Below, one piece after another: positions 10,501-23,033 of a DNA stretch of 64,000 nt. The notes below the pieces were generated by a model. The model had not been told where the DNA came from and made no database searches. It was given only the letters and a program-made list of their open reading frames with translations. Positions within the stretch are counted from its first letter, which is position 1. The number at the start of each line of letters is the position of its first letter. The position numbers were made by a program, and so were the translations under genes. The DNA comes from Nymphaea colorata (taxonomy: Eukaryota > Streptophyta > Magnoliopsida > Nymphaeales > Nymphaeaceae), in the NCBI RefSeq assembly GCF_008831285.2, contig NC_045138.2, positions 24,647,934 through 24,711,933 of the forward strand, given 5' to 3'.

Positions 10501-12610
10501 ATCTAATTAAATTCAAAACCTCATACAATTGTCAGTATATATGGTTGGTCGTACTAGTGGCATAGTGAAAGTTTGATTGTCAGTTTGATTTTTTGTGGAT
10601 GTTATTATATCTTTGAACTACCAAAAGAGTGTGTGCAATACTATAATTAACAAAGTCCTGCTTCCTTAAAGAAACAGCCCTCCAAAATAATGGAAAAAAG
10701 GAGAGAAACTTCAGTCATTTGAAATATCCCTCCCTCTTCCTCCCAATCTCCAAGACCCAATATGACTGTCCCTTTCCAATGGCTAATAGACGCGCGTGAA
10801 CCTATTGTCAACAGCATGGCAGCACGTAAGACCCATAAAACCAGCTGCCGCCTTCACACAGAGTTTTAGTCAAAAGAGAAACAGAAAGAGATTGCCTTTC
10901 GAGGAACCACACCCCATCCACTGACTAATTCATTTCGAACTCTTCAATCTGAAACTAATAAAATTCCTTCTGATTTCGTGAAAATTCGACAAAGTCAAAA
11001 TTGGTAAAAAGCTGAGTCCGGCCGGAATGCAAACGATTTACGTTGGTCCTTACAATATTTTAAGACCAGCCGTCCCTCGTCTTGAGTAGACTGGGTTCTA
11101 TCGAAGAGAGTGGAATTTGCTACGGTATAGCATAAAGGTAGTCGAGTCCACACCAAACTTTTTGGAGGTACTAAAAAGTTACTAATAAAATAGGGAAGAA
11201 TATATAGACACAAGGAGTTGGCCCATCGCTCCCTTGGGAAACAAGATGCATGATTAAGAGAAAAACAAAAATAGATAGTTATTAATTCATATTAGATTAC
11301 TTAAAAGTCCTATCTACTCTTTCTCATTGTTTTTCTCTCAAAAAACTATCTTTGAAAAATGTATAGCTAAGATGATTCTTTACATCTACATATATATAAC
11401 ACTCTTAGAAAAGAGTACTAAAGAGGTGAAAAATCTCAGCCAGAAAATGATAAGGTTGAAGCTTGATTAAACTTGTAAAATGAACTACTTGGAATAATCG
11501 GCACCACAAAATTTTCCCTTGGAAACAACAAAGTTCATCGCGGAAAAATGTTCATATTGGGCATCAGTATTCCCAAGATACACGTGCACTAATTAACACG
11601 GGACCCCATGTCGTAGCACTCTCAGAAAATGTCGCAGCAGTTCCATGCCGCGTGAAAGTCTTGCCCATCTCATACGAAAGTAATAGCTGCTATACACGTG
11701 CAAGTTTTCTCTACGAGTCTGTCGTCGCGAGATTGAACACCTCTTTTTTTCGTCTAGTTTTTCCACTCACCACACTAAATAGGATCCTTATTTCGATCTG
11801 AAAGTGGAAACTAATTAAAATTCATGTCAGCTGAGAGAGTTTAAACTCTGATGAAGGTTCAGTAATTATGTTCAAGATCATCTCTCAAGCGCATGTTCAG
11901 AACATTGTTTTACATAATTTAGCTTGTTTGTTTTGTACTTTGTGAAGTATAACCTGGGAAATTTGAATTTTCTTTCACATAATTAAGCCTACCATACCTC
12001 ATAAACCTTCCTAATGCCTCTTCATTTTCATCCAAAAAACTCAGATAGTGGAAATAAAAGCCAAAAAAGCAGTGGCCTCGGCCTTCATGTTCACCGTCTA
12101 ACGTCAGCACCAAAACCTCGCCTCCCCTCAAACCCCCGATTGGAAGTTGAATTTTTCTCCGCATCAGTTGATTTTAGACAATGTTTTTTTTTCCTTTTTT
12201 TTTTTCAGTTGAAGCAAACAAGTCGAGGTTAGAGAATCCCATCTAAGGAAATTGACTGGTGATCATTGAAGTAAATAAATAGACCAATAACAATAGACAG
12301 AAATTTACACCAGAAAGAATCACATGCAAAATGGGTTCCAAATCCAAGGCAGATCCTTCCACTGGAGTCGTATCTGTCAGTGATAGTGTAAGATTGGGGA
12401 AGACAACCTCGCTGAGAAAGAAGAATAATGGCGTCGGAGTACTTTGTTGTCTGCAGTGAACTTGTCTATGGTAGGGCCACCCCGGGCGAGTTATTTTCGC
12501 CTTCAAACACGCCTTAAAGAAATGCACATGGAATTTTGACATTTTCCTGAAGTTTACAACAGTACTGCATGGAATGATCAGACAACCGACAATCAAACTT
12601 CATTTTCTTC
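10500..12610. repeat. Blocks W, V and T, unit B copy
   Basis: Non-coding flank of NAC-B. Block W (about 11505-11850, 'gaaagtggaaactaattaaa') recurs near 18340-18530, 25590-25850, 32405-32700 and 56360-56650. Block V (about 11890-12240) contains 'ctcaaacccccg' and recurs in units C, E and F. Block T (about 12400-12600) recurs in A, E and F. The stretch 10980-11230 also matches 32230-32370 and 56190-56330. No shared open frame was found, so the sharing is explained by duplication with the gene. Confidence 0.65.
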
Positions 12611-13140
12611 ATGTTCGATTAGAAAGGAGAGGCTGTTAGATTGTGAGGTTACATTGAAATCGATCCTTGATATTTGAGGTCAAGAGATTTTTCTCTGTGA
12701 ATTTGTGAATTAACGGTGAACTTTGTTAGCACGCTATGTCAACTGAAAGTCAAATGTTGATGTTGGGACTGTGATCTCAGATCTTAAATCTGACTCTCAG
12801 CGCCGCAGTTAAAACTCAAAATTAACATGATGATGCGAAACGCGACTTAAATTGGGTCTGAACAGTGTACTTGATAGCTATCAAAATTCATATACCCCAC
12901 ATGTAAGTTGATGTGTGAATGTGGGAAAATGAGACGGTGTGCGTGGGACACTGAAGAGGATGATGGCCATTAAGGATGGTGGGTACACGTTGAGAGTAAT
13001 GAAGGTAATAGCTGTTATGGGTAAATAGTAAAGTAATGGGTGACAGTTGTAGTGTCGCATGGGAGAGTAGCGGGTAAATAATTATATTAAATAATGAAGC
13101 AATATGATAGACGTTTTTATTAGCAGCAGTTACGCTTACT

Positions 13141-13146
<6 letters not shown>

Positions 13147-13202
<56 letters not shown>
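13147..13202. repeat. (TA)n microsatellite
   Basis: About 28 TA units about 270 bp downstream of the NAC-B exon 3 end. The intervening sequence 12611-13146 holds no gene I recognise. Confidence 0.97.
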
Positions 13203-13205
<3 letters not shown>

Positions 13206-13474
13206 GAAGCAAATGCAAGAAAATGAAGTGAAGTTTTTTTACTCGTGCCTTTCTTCATTTCACGCTTTTGCTATTGTTCATGTGAATTTCAGTTTCATGT
13301 GCCAAAGTAAGTCCAAGAGATCATGCTGTAATAGCACATCCAAAGAGGTTGATGGTGGGATCTTCTTTCTCGGCCTTACAGAGCAGTAGAATTGAAAGTG
13401 TAGTAGGAAACCAGCAATAAAAAACTAAAAAAAATTGCATTTCTGAGTAAAAACAGTTTCTATTAGGCTTCAAC

Positions 13475-14548
13475 TTAGTTGCCAATGAACTCAATTAAAC
13501 AAGAACGAGTATGGTTGCTGCTGGTGCGGCTGACAGCAAAAGGCGTCCATATATTTTGCCTGGAAAAGCTTCCGCCTGTGTTCTCAGCCATACTAATACG
13601 ATTATCCGTCATGTAGGTCGGCAGCTCCAAGAAAAAATCATCGGTATTGAGATTGAAAGCTGAGCTGTATGTTAGTTGCTGTCGTTGGTAACCGGCGTTC
13701 ATTTCCGGCACCGCCAACCATTGGATCCCGTTGGACTCCGCAAGTTGGTCGTCACCGCCGGGAAGAAATGCAAAGGTCTCCTCATCGGAAGGCTGGTCCG
13801 CTTTTCGTAAATTCGGCACAGAACCCAATCATCCTGCTGCAGCGAGTCAGTGATAATTATACCTATACACGTTGTTTCCGAGTAAATTGGTTCGATTTTA
13901 AGTATGGTTTTGTTAAATCCTACAAAACAGGCATACATGCAATTTTATTACAAGTTTGAATTGTTCTTTTCTCGATTTATTACATGGGGAAACCACGCTT
14001 CAATAGAGCCAGCCTGAGAGTTTAGAAAAAAAATGGTGTTGGCGGTGCGGCACATACAAGGCCAGGTTATAACTTAAATCTCAAGTGAAAGAAGTCCAGA
14101 CGGGGGGGTCACTTACGCAAGGGGTTCCTTTCTTTTGTGGGAAGCAACCATTGTCATTTAGAAGGAGCCTATATTCGTGCATGATCCAGTTGGTCATGCT
14201 CCCATTTGGAGGCTTTCCTACATGAAAAACGAGAGTCTTCTTGATGCCCACTTTGCTGCCGTCGACCACGATGGTCTTGTCGGTGCCGGTAGACTTTCAG
14301 AAGCCGGATCCGGCGCCTTGGTTGGGCCTCGACCTGTTGGGGTACTTCCTGTCCCTGGGGATGAAAAATACCACTCTTTGTCGTCGAAAAACGCAATCAC
14401 AACCAGTGGTTGCAGAGACGAAGAGGCAGTAGAGAAGAAGAGGAAGGCTGCAGAAGCGGGGGAGGAAGGAAATGGGTGGTGGGTGTGAGGGACGAACCGG
14501 GCAGGTTCCATGGGTCGTGTCCGTAGAGGTCGACGTCTGCAATGACGT
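13475..14548 (-). pseudogene. NAC-B: disabled type-I NAC gene
   Basis: All three exons are traceable but at least four lesions are visible. Exon 1 keeps only subdomain B (VIADVDLYGHDPWNLPG), and the ATG and subdomain A are replaced by unrelated sequence beyond about 14548. Exon 2 (about 14117-14400) has lost the CAG acceptor seen in the intact copies, has a 1-bp deletion just after KEWYF, and carries a TGA in place of the invariant Trp of the WKATG motif, with the following residues read as KSTGTDK. Exon 3 (13475-13836) starts [15 protein letters not shown], then a deletion of about 60 bp shifts the frame before PSDEETF. The rest of the tail (TDDFFLELPTYM) is still readable in the shifted frame. 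The tail extends past the stop used by NAC-C and ends CLIEFIGN. It is a clear pseudogene, closest to NAC-C by eye. Confidence 0.92.
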
Positions 14549-14633
14549 AGATCGAGAGAGAGATTTGGGAAGAAGGGGAAGCCCCCGGGCGTACGGAGCT
14601 GCGCTGATAAGAGCCTCCGGTTTGACTCAACAC

Positions 14634-14972
14634 TTTTAAGTTTGTTTTAAAAAAAAAATCGAAAAAGAATTCAAAAAAATGTGATAAATTAAATTACTGT
14701 TTAAAACAAAAAAAAACTTTTTCTTAAAAAAATGTTAAAACAAAAAAAACGCGTTCTAAACTTTTTTTCATTTTTTCCAATTTTTTAATGTCAATTTTTT
14801 TTATTTTTTATTTTTTATTTGTTGCATTTTTTTATGTTCATGCTTTCCTTTTATTTTTAGTTTTTTTTTTTTAAAAAAAATTATCGTATTTGCCTTATTT
14901 TCTTAAAAAAAACTTCACTATTTAAAACTCCGAAACTCACCGTTTAAAATTCGGAAACGTTATTTGTAACCG
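14634..14972. other. Homopolymer-rich AT sequence
   Basis: Runs of A and T alternate, with no gene. It replaces the expected 5' end and promoter of NAC-B, so the truncation breakpoint lies near 14548-14634. Confidence 0.6.
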
Positions 14973-15465
14973 TCCTAACTAAGGTGGGCATTGGGTCGGG
15001 GAGTTCGGGCTTGGTCCTATTAGGCCTACATACACTAAAAAAAATATTTTTAAAATTAAAAAAACAATTTAATATGTATGGTATTTTAATAATAAAATAT
15101 ATATTATTAAATTTAAAATATAATAAAAAAAACTTTTTTAATATTATGGGCACCAAGCCCGTTACGGGCCATGTATGGGGGGTCAGACCAGCACCCACCC
15201 ATACTCCTAACCTTGTACAGCTCAGTTTGGGCCCAACACTAAGCTGGAACCTGTCTCAAGTTTAGTCGGATTAAATTAAAAATTATATTTTTAATATAAA
15301 ATAATATATAAATATAATTAATTGTAATAAAATACTATAATTATATATAAAAATCTACAAATTATATATTTAAAAAAAATTGTCGAATTAAATTAAGCTT
15401 AGTCGGGCCCACCCAAGCCCGCCCAGCTCCTTTTGTTCGAGCATAACGACTTGACGCCCAACCTT
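14973..15465. repeat. GC-ended, AT-core repeat, copy 1
   Basis: Ends are GC-rich and form an imperfect terminal inverted repeat ('ctaaggtgggcat' on the left, 'acgcccaaccttag' on the right). The middle is made of A/T runs with islands such as 'gggcccacccaagcccg'. Other copies lie at 16385-16670, 45989-46795, 48418-48715 and 62690-62960. Size and ends suggest a non-autonomous DNA element, but I see no clear target duplication. Confidence 0.6.
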
Positions 15466-16384
15466 AGAGGAAAAGAAGTCTGTGCATATGGATGATCAAG
15501 CTTGTGATTATTTTTTTGACATATGTGATAATGTATGGAATCGTACTCACGAACCCCACATGTCCCTCAGTCTTGTTATGAATCCTTACCGTTTACTTTA
15601 TATAAACATCAGCTTTCTGGATCCAGGGCGAGAGGTAGAATTAAAGTTTCTAAAGTTTGATAATGATCAAAATATCATTTTAAATTTTTTTATATAAAAT
15701 AACTAAAATTTTTAAAATTTAAGTATAATTTTTTTTTATTTTTTTCTTTTATGGGAGGCCAGAGCGAGCCCCCTTACCTGCCTCGATCTACCTATTTACA
15801 TCAACTTTTTTTTGTGTGTATATAGACACGTTTGCTAAATCCAAACGTTCTTTCGAGGTAGGATTTTCAATCTTATCACTCAATAACATTCCTAAAAACT
15901 TTTCACACGGGGACCGACCCTTCTTTCTCGAATGTTTCTTTTTTTTTTTTGAGAGTTCTAATATGTAACATTTATTTATTCAAAACTGCAGAGGGACCGT
16001 GGTCCATGTTGTCCCCATTTGCGTCCGCCCTTCTCTTTCTCTCCAATGAACAGATGTTATCAACACATTTTAGGTTTTGGGAAAAATGGTTTTTTTTTAA
16101 ATCAAGTATGTGTGTTCAAGTGAAAACATGGATAGTGTTTTTCAGATAGATAGATATATATATATATATATATATCTACTTTTTTTTTTATCATTAGCAG
16201 CTTTGCTATGTAAATTTTTTACCATGAGTTCCCTAATAGATATGGATCTGTCTTGATGTCTTTCCATTTTTTTGTCCGTTAGTGGTTCAATACTTTTTTA
16301 CATGAGAAATAACAGGTAGATATGATTTCAAGTTTTACATGATCAAGTTTTGGCTTCTGTGGGTCAGGGTCAAACAGTACATGT
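15466..16384. other. No gene recognised
   Basis: AT-rich, with a short (TA)n near 16150-16172 and poly-T runs. No coding family was recognised. Confidence 0.45.
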
Positions 16385-16670
16385 AGGGGTGGGTATTGGG
16401 GTAGCGGTCAGCCCCCCTTAAACCAATTACAATAAAAAATATTTTTTAATTATAAAATAGATTTTTTTATATAATTTATAATTTAAATAATAAAATATAT
16501 ATAATTAAATTTAAAAAATAATAAAAAATATTTTTTTATTATTATCAGGCTTGAGACGCCCCGTTGAGCCAACTTTGGGCCTGCCCATCGAGTCCGAACC
16601 CGAGCGCGTTATGAGCGGAATACCAGGCCCTCACTGGTGGCCCCGGACCAGCGCCCACCCATAGGTATAT
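16385..16670. repeat. GC-ended, AT-core repeat, copy 2
   Basis: The left end 'ggggtgggtattgggg' and the right end 'cagcgcccacccata' are inverted relative to each other, with an AT-rich core between. Same family as 14973-15465 but shorter. Confidence 0.6.
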
Positions 16671-16999
16671 GGAGCAAAGGGCATAGTAAGTTAGTTGGTT
16701 GGATTAGGAATTTGAAAACATTTAAAAAGACGAAATGCACTTGAAGGGTACACCCTGTCATCACTAACGACAATGCAAGTTTGGTAACGAGGGCATTGTC
16801 ATTCTCTTATGTGTGGATTATTATTTGGGATGGTGGATTGTTAACTTCCTCTCACTCATTTAAAAACTAAACAGGGTTCGGACTAAAACAAAATGTGATA
16901 GATATTTTTTTCATGTAGTCCTCACTAGCAAGCCACGTGATTTTAAATAGCCATAAATATGAGCCACCTGGAGCATCATTCTCTGTCCACATACAAAGA

Positions 17000-19310
17000 T
17001 GACTCTTTTGTCCCTCTCAATTAAAAATACGTTCTACTTCCCAACAAAATTTGAGAATTCCTTTTAAAATGACCGCAGGACGAAGGCTAGAATAGACCGC
17101 AAGAGCAACCACGAAGGAAACGTGAATTTGGCCTTTGACGGCCGAAGGCTCACCAAAGTTTTCCGGTCTTCCGTAGTGTGTAGCATTTCTTTCCTGCTGC
17201 ATAAACCACCAATTAGGGATACGTACCCGATCGGTGCAAGTTCTTGAAATTGTTTGCATCCTGATCATCATCAATCCTCAACCATCCCCATGAACGTCTC
17301 TCACATATGTATCGAAGAACGGAGTTCTCATCAGCTATCAGGCGGTTCTTGTTTCTGGCTTCTGCAATGAAGTCAAACGGATAAGAAGAAGGCGCGCGGC
17401 CGGCCGCAATAACTGCATCTTTTGTTTACAATGTGATTTCACGCAAGAAAAGCAGTAAACACATTTGCTTCGACTATCCCCAAGAACCGAGGTTCCAAAG
17501 GCCTAAATCAATGCAATTTCTTCCTTTTCACTTTTAACTTTCAGAAAGGGGACGCTAGTAATCCCACTCTATGGGAGGAGTTGACTATAGTAGTTGTATA
17601 ATCTCACTCTATTTAGAAAACCTTGATCCGATTATCATGCCATCATGTGCGGGAATGATCTATACTTACCAATTTTCTTCCAATTCCTTAATTTTTGAAG
17701 TCATACTGAACCTACTTTCCAATCACACCTTAAAAACATGTAGTTATTTGAGAAGTAGTCACACGTACGTGCGCTTGAAGGATGTATCTATCTAATTAAA
17801 TCCAAGAATACAACTGTTAGCATAGTTGGTCGTATTGGCAAGTTAACGAAAGTCCTGTTAGTTTGATTATTGTAGGCGCTATTCATCTAGACTGCAACTA
17901 GTGTATGTGGAACACTATAGTTGAGGAATATCCTGCTTTCTATCTATGCCTGGCAGCCATGGACCCCAAAAGCATGGAAAAAGAGGAGAAGCTTCAACTA
18001 CTTGGAGGTATCCCTTCCTCCCTCCCTCTCCTAATCTACATAAATCTACGACCCAATATAAATGATCATATAGACCTAATATTCTTCTTTTTGCCAGGTG
18101 GTAGGTCTTTTTCCCTCAACCATCAATTTCCTGAATATCTATAATAGCCAAGGTATTTTTTTATAGGGATACTACCTAAAAATTTTCTATTATATAACAC
18201 TCTTAGAAAAGAGAATTATTGATGGTGAGAATGCTCAGCCAGAAAATGATAGGATTGAAGCTTGATGAGGAGTCTTCTACTTGTTATTCCATTTGAAATT
18301 GTAACATGGGCTACTTTGAATAATCTTTAGCACAAAACTTTCCCTTGGAAACAACAAAGTTCATCACGGAAAATTTTTCATATTATGTACAAGAATTCCC
18401 AAGATTACTAATTCACATGGGACCCCACCGTCCAATGCCGCGTGAAATTCTTGCCTACTTCCTACGAAAGTAATAGCTGTGAGAGTGCAAACGCTGGTGG
18501 AGGCTCAAGAACATCGCTCTAGTGCATGACGACAACATTGTTTTACGTAATCAAGCCTGTCTCTTTTGTTCTTTATGAAGCATACTCTGCAGTGGAATTT
18601 GGATTTTATAAAGCCAACAATACATAATAAGCCTTCTCAATGCCACTTCATTTTCATCCGAAAACTAAAATATTGGAAAATAATAGGGAAAAGCAGTGTT
18701 GACCGGCTAACGTCAGCACAGAAAACCTCTCCTCCCCTCAAACCCTCGTCTTGAAGTTTAATTTTGCTCCTCATCAGCTGGTTTTCGACCTTGTTATCGA
18801 GGTTAGGGAATCCCATCTAAAGAAACTGACTAGTGACCATCGAATCGAGGAAAAAAACGGTCACAAATTTGCCATGTAAGTACCAGTGAACATCGGGAAA
18901 CTGCGCAGGCAACATTCCTTGTTCACTGATGCGTGCGTGGAAGTAAGCGCGTTGGTGGACAAGCTGGGTCCATAAAACTTTTATTTAGGTTTTCTCCCTT
19001 CTTTCACTGAACTTTTTCTCGCATCTGTGGAGAGTGGAATTTTTGTTGTAATCCTTATGCAGTATGCACCATTAACAATAGACAGAAATTTACACCAGAA
19101 AGAATCACCTGTAAAATGGGTTTCGAATCGAAGGCGGATCCTTCCACTGAAGGTTATTCGATGGTTGGTCATGGGGGGCGCGAAGAATAACATTGTGAAT
19201 TGGTTCGATGGCAGGAAGTCACAGAGCAGCTGCCTGAGGGGAACACTGAAGTTCATCCTTGATATTGAGGTCAAGATCAGATTGTTTCCGTAAGTGTTCG
19301 TGAATTTATG
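17000..19310. repeat. Blocks Y, W and V downstream of NAC-C (unit C)
   Basis: Block Y (17000-17340), a stretch matching unit B (17760-17890 versus 10490-10620), block W (about 18340-18530) and block V (about 18530-18850) appear in the usual order. The part at 19080-19310 resembles 12290-12380 and 33530-33600 and leads toward the NAC-C stop. Block X is missing from this unit. No independent gene was recognised. Confidence 0.6.
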
Positions 19311-19648
19311 AATGTATAATAATCTCGTTGCGCATACTTTGTCAACTGATGCGAATGAATCTTATGCTTAGTACCACAGTTAAAACTGAAAACATGATGA
19401 TGCGAAACGCGACTTGAATTAGGTCTGAACAGTGTACTTGAGCGTTATCAATTCACATGTGGGGATCATGCTATATTAGCAAATCCAAACAATTTAATGC
19501 TGGGATGTACTTCCTTGGCCTAACAGAGAAGTTAATTGAAATTATAGTAGGAAACCAGCCGTAAAAAAAAAAAAAAAAAATGCATTTCGGGGTAAAGAAC
19601 TGTTTTTATTGGCCTTAAACATAGTTGCCAATGAACTCAATTAAACAA

Positions 19649-21006
19649 TCACGAGTATGGTTGCTGGTGGTGGTGCTGAAAGTACAAGGCGTCTGTCAGT
19701 TGCGTGGAAAAGCTTGCGCCTGTTTTCTCATCGATACTAATACAATTGTCCGCCATGTAGGTCGGCAGCTCCATGAAAAAATCGTCTGTACTCAAGGTGA
19801 AACCCGAGCTGTATGTTTGTTGCTGTTGTTGGTAAAAAGCGTTCATTTCCGGCACCACCATCCATTGGTTCACGTTGGACTCCAAGCGTTGGTCGCCGAT
19901 GGCAGAAAGTGATGCAAAGGTCTCCTCATCCGGAGGGGAATTGGCGACTTCATGGTGCTGTTTCGACCTTTGGATTCCCATCTGCTGGCTGGTCCGCTTC
20001 TTGTAAATTCGGCACACAACCCAATCATCCAGCTACAGCAACCGCAAACGTATTCACCAGTCAGTGATAATTATAGCGTCCTAATTAAGCTTGATCACAG
20101 ATGAAATAAACAAGTTCTTTTTCAACAAATTGGTTCGATTCTAAGTATGGTTTTATTAAATCTTACAAAATAAACATATATGTATACTTTATTAAAAGTT
20201 GAAATTGCTCATTTGTCAAATTTATTATTTGGGGAAACCACACTTCAATCGAGCCAGCCTGAGAGTTCTTAAACTTTACGGCGATGTGCATAATTTAGAC
20301 ATTTCGTAAAACAACCCATTAGGAAAAGATTGGTGTTCGTGGTGCGGCACATACAATGCCAAGTTATAACTTGAATCTTGAGTGAAAGAAGTCCAGAAGG
20401 GTGGTCACTTACGCAAGGGGTTGATTTCTTTCGTGGGAGGTAGCCATTTTGTTCTACAAGGAGCTGGTATTCATGCATGATCCAGTTGGTCTTGCTCCCG
20501 TTTGGAGGCTTTCCTACATAGAAAACGAGCGCCTTCTTGGTGCCCACTTTGCGGCCGTCGACCACGATGATCTTGTCGGTGCCGGTAGCCTTCCAGAAGC
20601 CGGATCCGGCGCCCCTGTTAAGCCTCAACCCGTTGGGGAATTTCCGATCCCTCCGGCTGAAAAAATACCACTCCTTGTCGCCGAAAAGCGCCTTACCTGC
20701 AACACCCAAACCAAACCATTTCATAAGAAATCAAAGCCAGTGGTTGCAGGGACGGAGAGGCAATAGAGAAGAAGAGGAAGGCTGGAGAAGCGGGGGAGGA
20801 AGGAAATGGGTGGTGGGTGTGAGGGACGAACCGGGCAGGTCCCATGGGTCGTGCCTATAGAGGTCGACCTCTGCAATGACGTTGGAGGAGAAGGTGGCAG
20901 CGGAGGTCTTGGGGAGGAGGTATTGGACTAGCAGCTCCTCATCTGTGGGGTGAAACCTGAACCCTGGTGGCAGGTGTATCTCATCCCCTCTTCCTTCCAT
21001 CCTCAT
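19649..21006 (-). CDS. NAC-C: NAC domain transcription factor, intact
   Basis: Three exons: 21006-20832, 20696-20413 and 20032-19649 (introns 135 and 380 bp, GT/AG borders), giving 280 aa. I start at the upstream ATG (MRMEG) because both in-frame ATGs are conserved in D, E and F. The second is at 21000. Subdomain A is at residues 12-33 ([14 protein letters not shown]), B at about 46-59 ([12 protein letters not shown]), C at about 66-104 with EWYFF and the DNA-contact motif WKATG at 93-97, D at about 107-138 ([22 protein letters not shown]) and E at 154-165 ([12 protein letters not shown]). The tail is Gln/His-rich and has [12 protein letters not shown]. Like other NAC proteins it should be a nuclear, dimeric DNA-binding regulator. 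The GTDK after WKATG and the LDDWV start recall the NAP/stress NAC branch, but the subgroup is tentative. Oddities are [10 protein letters not shown] in subdomain C where E, F and G have [10 protein letters not shown], and a stop a few residues earlier than in E and F. Confidence 0.9.
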
Positions 21007-21137
21007 ACAACGCAAAGAGATCGAGAGTTAGAGAGAATAAGGTAGATGGAGAAAGATGGTGTCGGAGCTGTTGGTTGAGAGATTGAGAGAGAGGGGGTTT
21101 GGGGCTTGCCCTCCGAGGGAGCTCGATCGATTCTTCC

Positions 21138-21144
21138 TTTTGTA
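21138..21144 (-). promoter_or_regulatory. Putative TATA-like box of NAC-C
   Basis: TACAAAA on the minus strand, about 130 bp before the ATG, at the position where E, F and D have TATAAAA. The leader between is rich in CTCTCT. This copy differs from consensus at one base, so its promoter may be weaker. Confidence 0.45.
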
Positions 21145-21302
21145 GATGAACAAGGTGAGGGAGACAGATTGAGAGAGACTTGGGTGTCTGGCAGAAAGCG
21201 CGTGCATCTGGACGATCAAGCGTCTGAGCTCTTTTTGGGCATCTATGGAAACGTATTGCATCCTACTCCATCGCCCCAACTGCGCAAACATCAACCCTGA
21301 AA

Positions 21303-21730
21303 CACACAAATCGGATTTATTTACTTACAATTACTATAAACATACATATCGGGTGCGAACTTTTGTGTAGTTTCCAAATTGCGTTTTCTGAAATTTTCAA
21401 TTAAGGAATACGCTTTCCATGAAGACTATCACATACAGTTTTATGGGAAGGCGTAATTTTTATTAAAAAAATAAAAATGGTATCTTTTTTAAATTTATAA
21501 GCATAAAAATAAGTTCCGGATACATACGCAAATCAGGCTCAAGTGTCGAAGCGGGCATACATACTGCCATCCTTCAGTAGGTCCCACACCGTCGCGCTGA
21601 CCTCATTAGTCTTAGACGAGTGACCAGCGAGGGATGCCACCGTGCGGCTGACCTCATCGCGTTCTTTTGTTGCACGTTGGGTCAGACTTTCTACCTTTAA
21701 GAGAGGCGTGCATTACTGGTTAAGCTGCTA

Positions 21731-21765
<35 letters not shown>

Positions 21766-22338
21766 ACGACGTTTGTGTAGTTTGATGGTTGTTTTTTTAT
21801 TGTGTCGATAAAAATCATTGTAAAAAAATGTCTCCTTCCTACAAATCATAGGCAAGCAACTGGACATGGCAAATATTCCTTTTGTAATAGTTTTTAACAA
21901 CAAAAAATTTTAAAAACCATCCAATCGTATATGTGGCGGCTTATTACAAGAATCAATATATACATCGAAACTCATTTTTGTTCTTTATTTTGTGATATGC
22001 CGGCTATGGAAAATTGATGTATCCCAAACCATGCCGTTTAAAATTTCTTCAATGTTTTAGGGTGGTGAAGTGTAGTACCTAACTTGAAAGATGCACAAAT
22101 CAAGCACGCGAGGCCTGCATCAGCCTCAACAAGTGAGGAGACATGTCCCTGAATGAGCCAAAATTACAGACCATAAGTTCTTAATGTAGACAAAACATGT
22201 GTAGAAATTCAGAGCTTCTACGAAACTCCAGCCATGCGAATTCACATTTTATGTCTGCTCGGTCCATGATTAATGACATGGCGCAGTCCGAATGGTACGT
22301 AGCCCATTGCATGCATCGAGAATGATTGGCTGCGGTCT

Positions 22339-22429
<91 letters not shown>

Positions 22430-22590
22430 GCATTCCCATTTCCCTTTTCTCTAAGGTCGTGGACTAGATGGGAACCTGGGTAAGATAGATATAGGTACCA
22501 CCATTTAGAGTCTCAACGAATGGCGTACACGCAAGTCAAACAGATGACACAGTCTTCTACTCACCCGCTGCAGGCCAATTATGCTGAGCC
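21303..22590. other. Intergenic DNA upstream of NAC-C
   Basis: No gene recognised. It contains (TA)n tracts at about 21729-21763 and 22342-22426. A stretch at 22130-22290 ('cctgaatgagccaaa', 'acgaaactcca') matches the P-block ends at 28710-28820, 36955-37070 and 60905-61020. Confidence 0.55.
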
Positions 22591-23033
22591 GTTTCAGGCG
22601 GTGGAAATCCGTTTTTAAAACAATCATCCACAAAAAAATTAAAATTTCATAAGTTCGAAAGATATATCAGACATATATATAATTAATCTTCTTTGGTATG
22701 GCAAGTAATTAATGAGGACCTAAACTTTTTTTGTCTTGTTTGTCTGCGACATGGGACATGATATATGGTCATCAATTTCTCGTACATTCTGATGGGACAA
22801 CCACTTGGAAAATGCGATGCATACGTGTAGAAATAAGTTGCATGCCCCCAGAAATTTCTTCTTTTTCTGATAAGTAAATTTGCCATGGTCCCGGGCGGTG
22901 CTAGTGCTACCGGTGTGAATTGACCTAGACCGACTGGTTTCGATCAAATTGAAGCATGGAAGTTCGTGTATCAGCATATCATTTAATGGAGACAACTGAA
23001 ACGTCTCATTCAACTTTAATCGATTCTTTGTAA
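22590..23033. repeat. Block M, copy beside NAC-H
   Basis: Matches about 45200-45640 in the same orientation. Landmarks are 'ccgactggtttc' and 'aaatcatttaatgga' style stretches. On the minus strand both copies read a partly open frame with ETSRSR and an Ile-His-Thr-type stretch, so it may include a decayed exon-3 tail of a type-II NAC gene. Otherwise it is 3' flank. Confidence 0.6.

Noticed and set aside
14177-14488. Plus-strand frames opposite NAC exons (also near 20449-20766, 34772-35056, 58713-58997)
   Set aside because: They are the antisense shadow of GC-rich conserved exon 2. They repeat in every copy because the exon is conserved, and they have no start, splice or family support.
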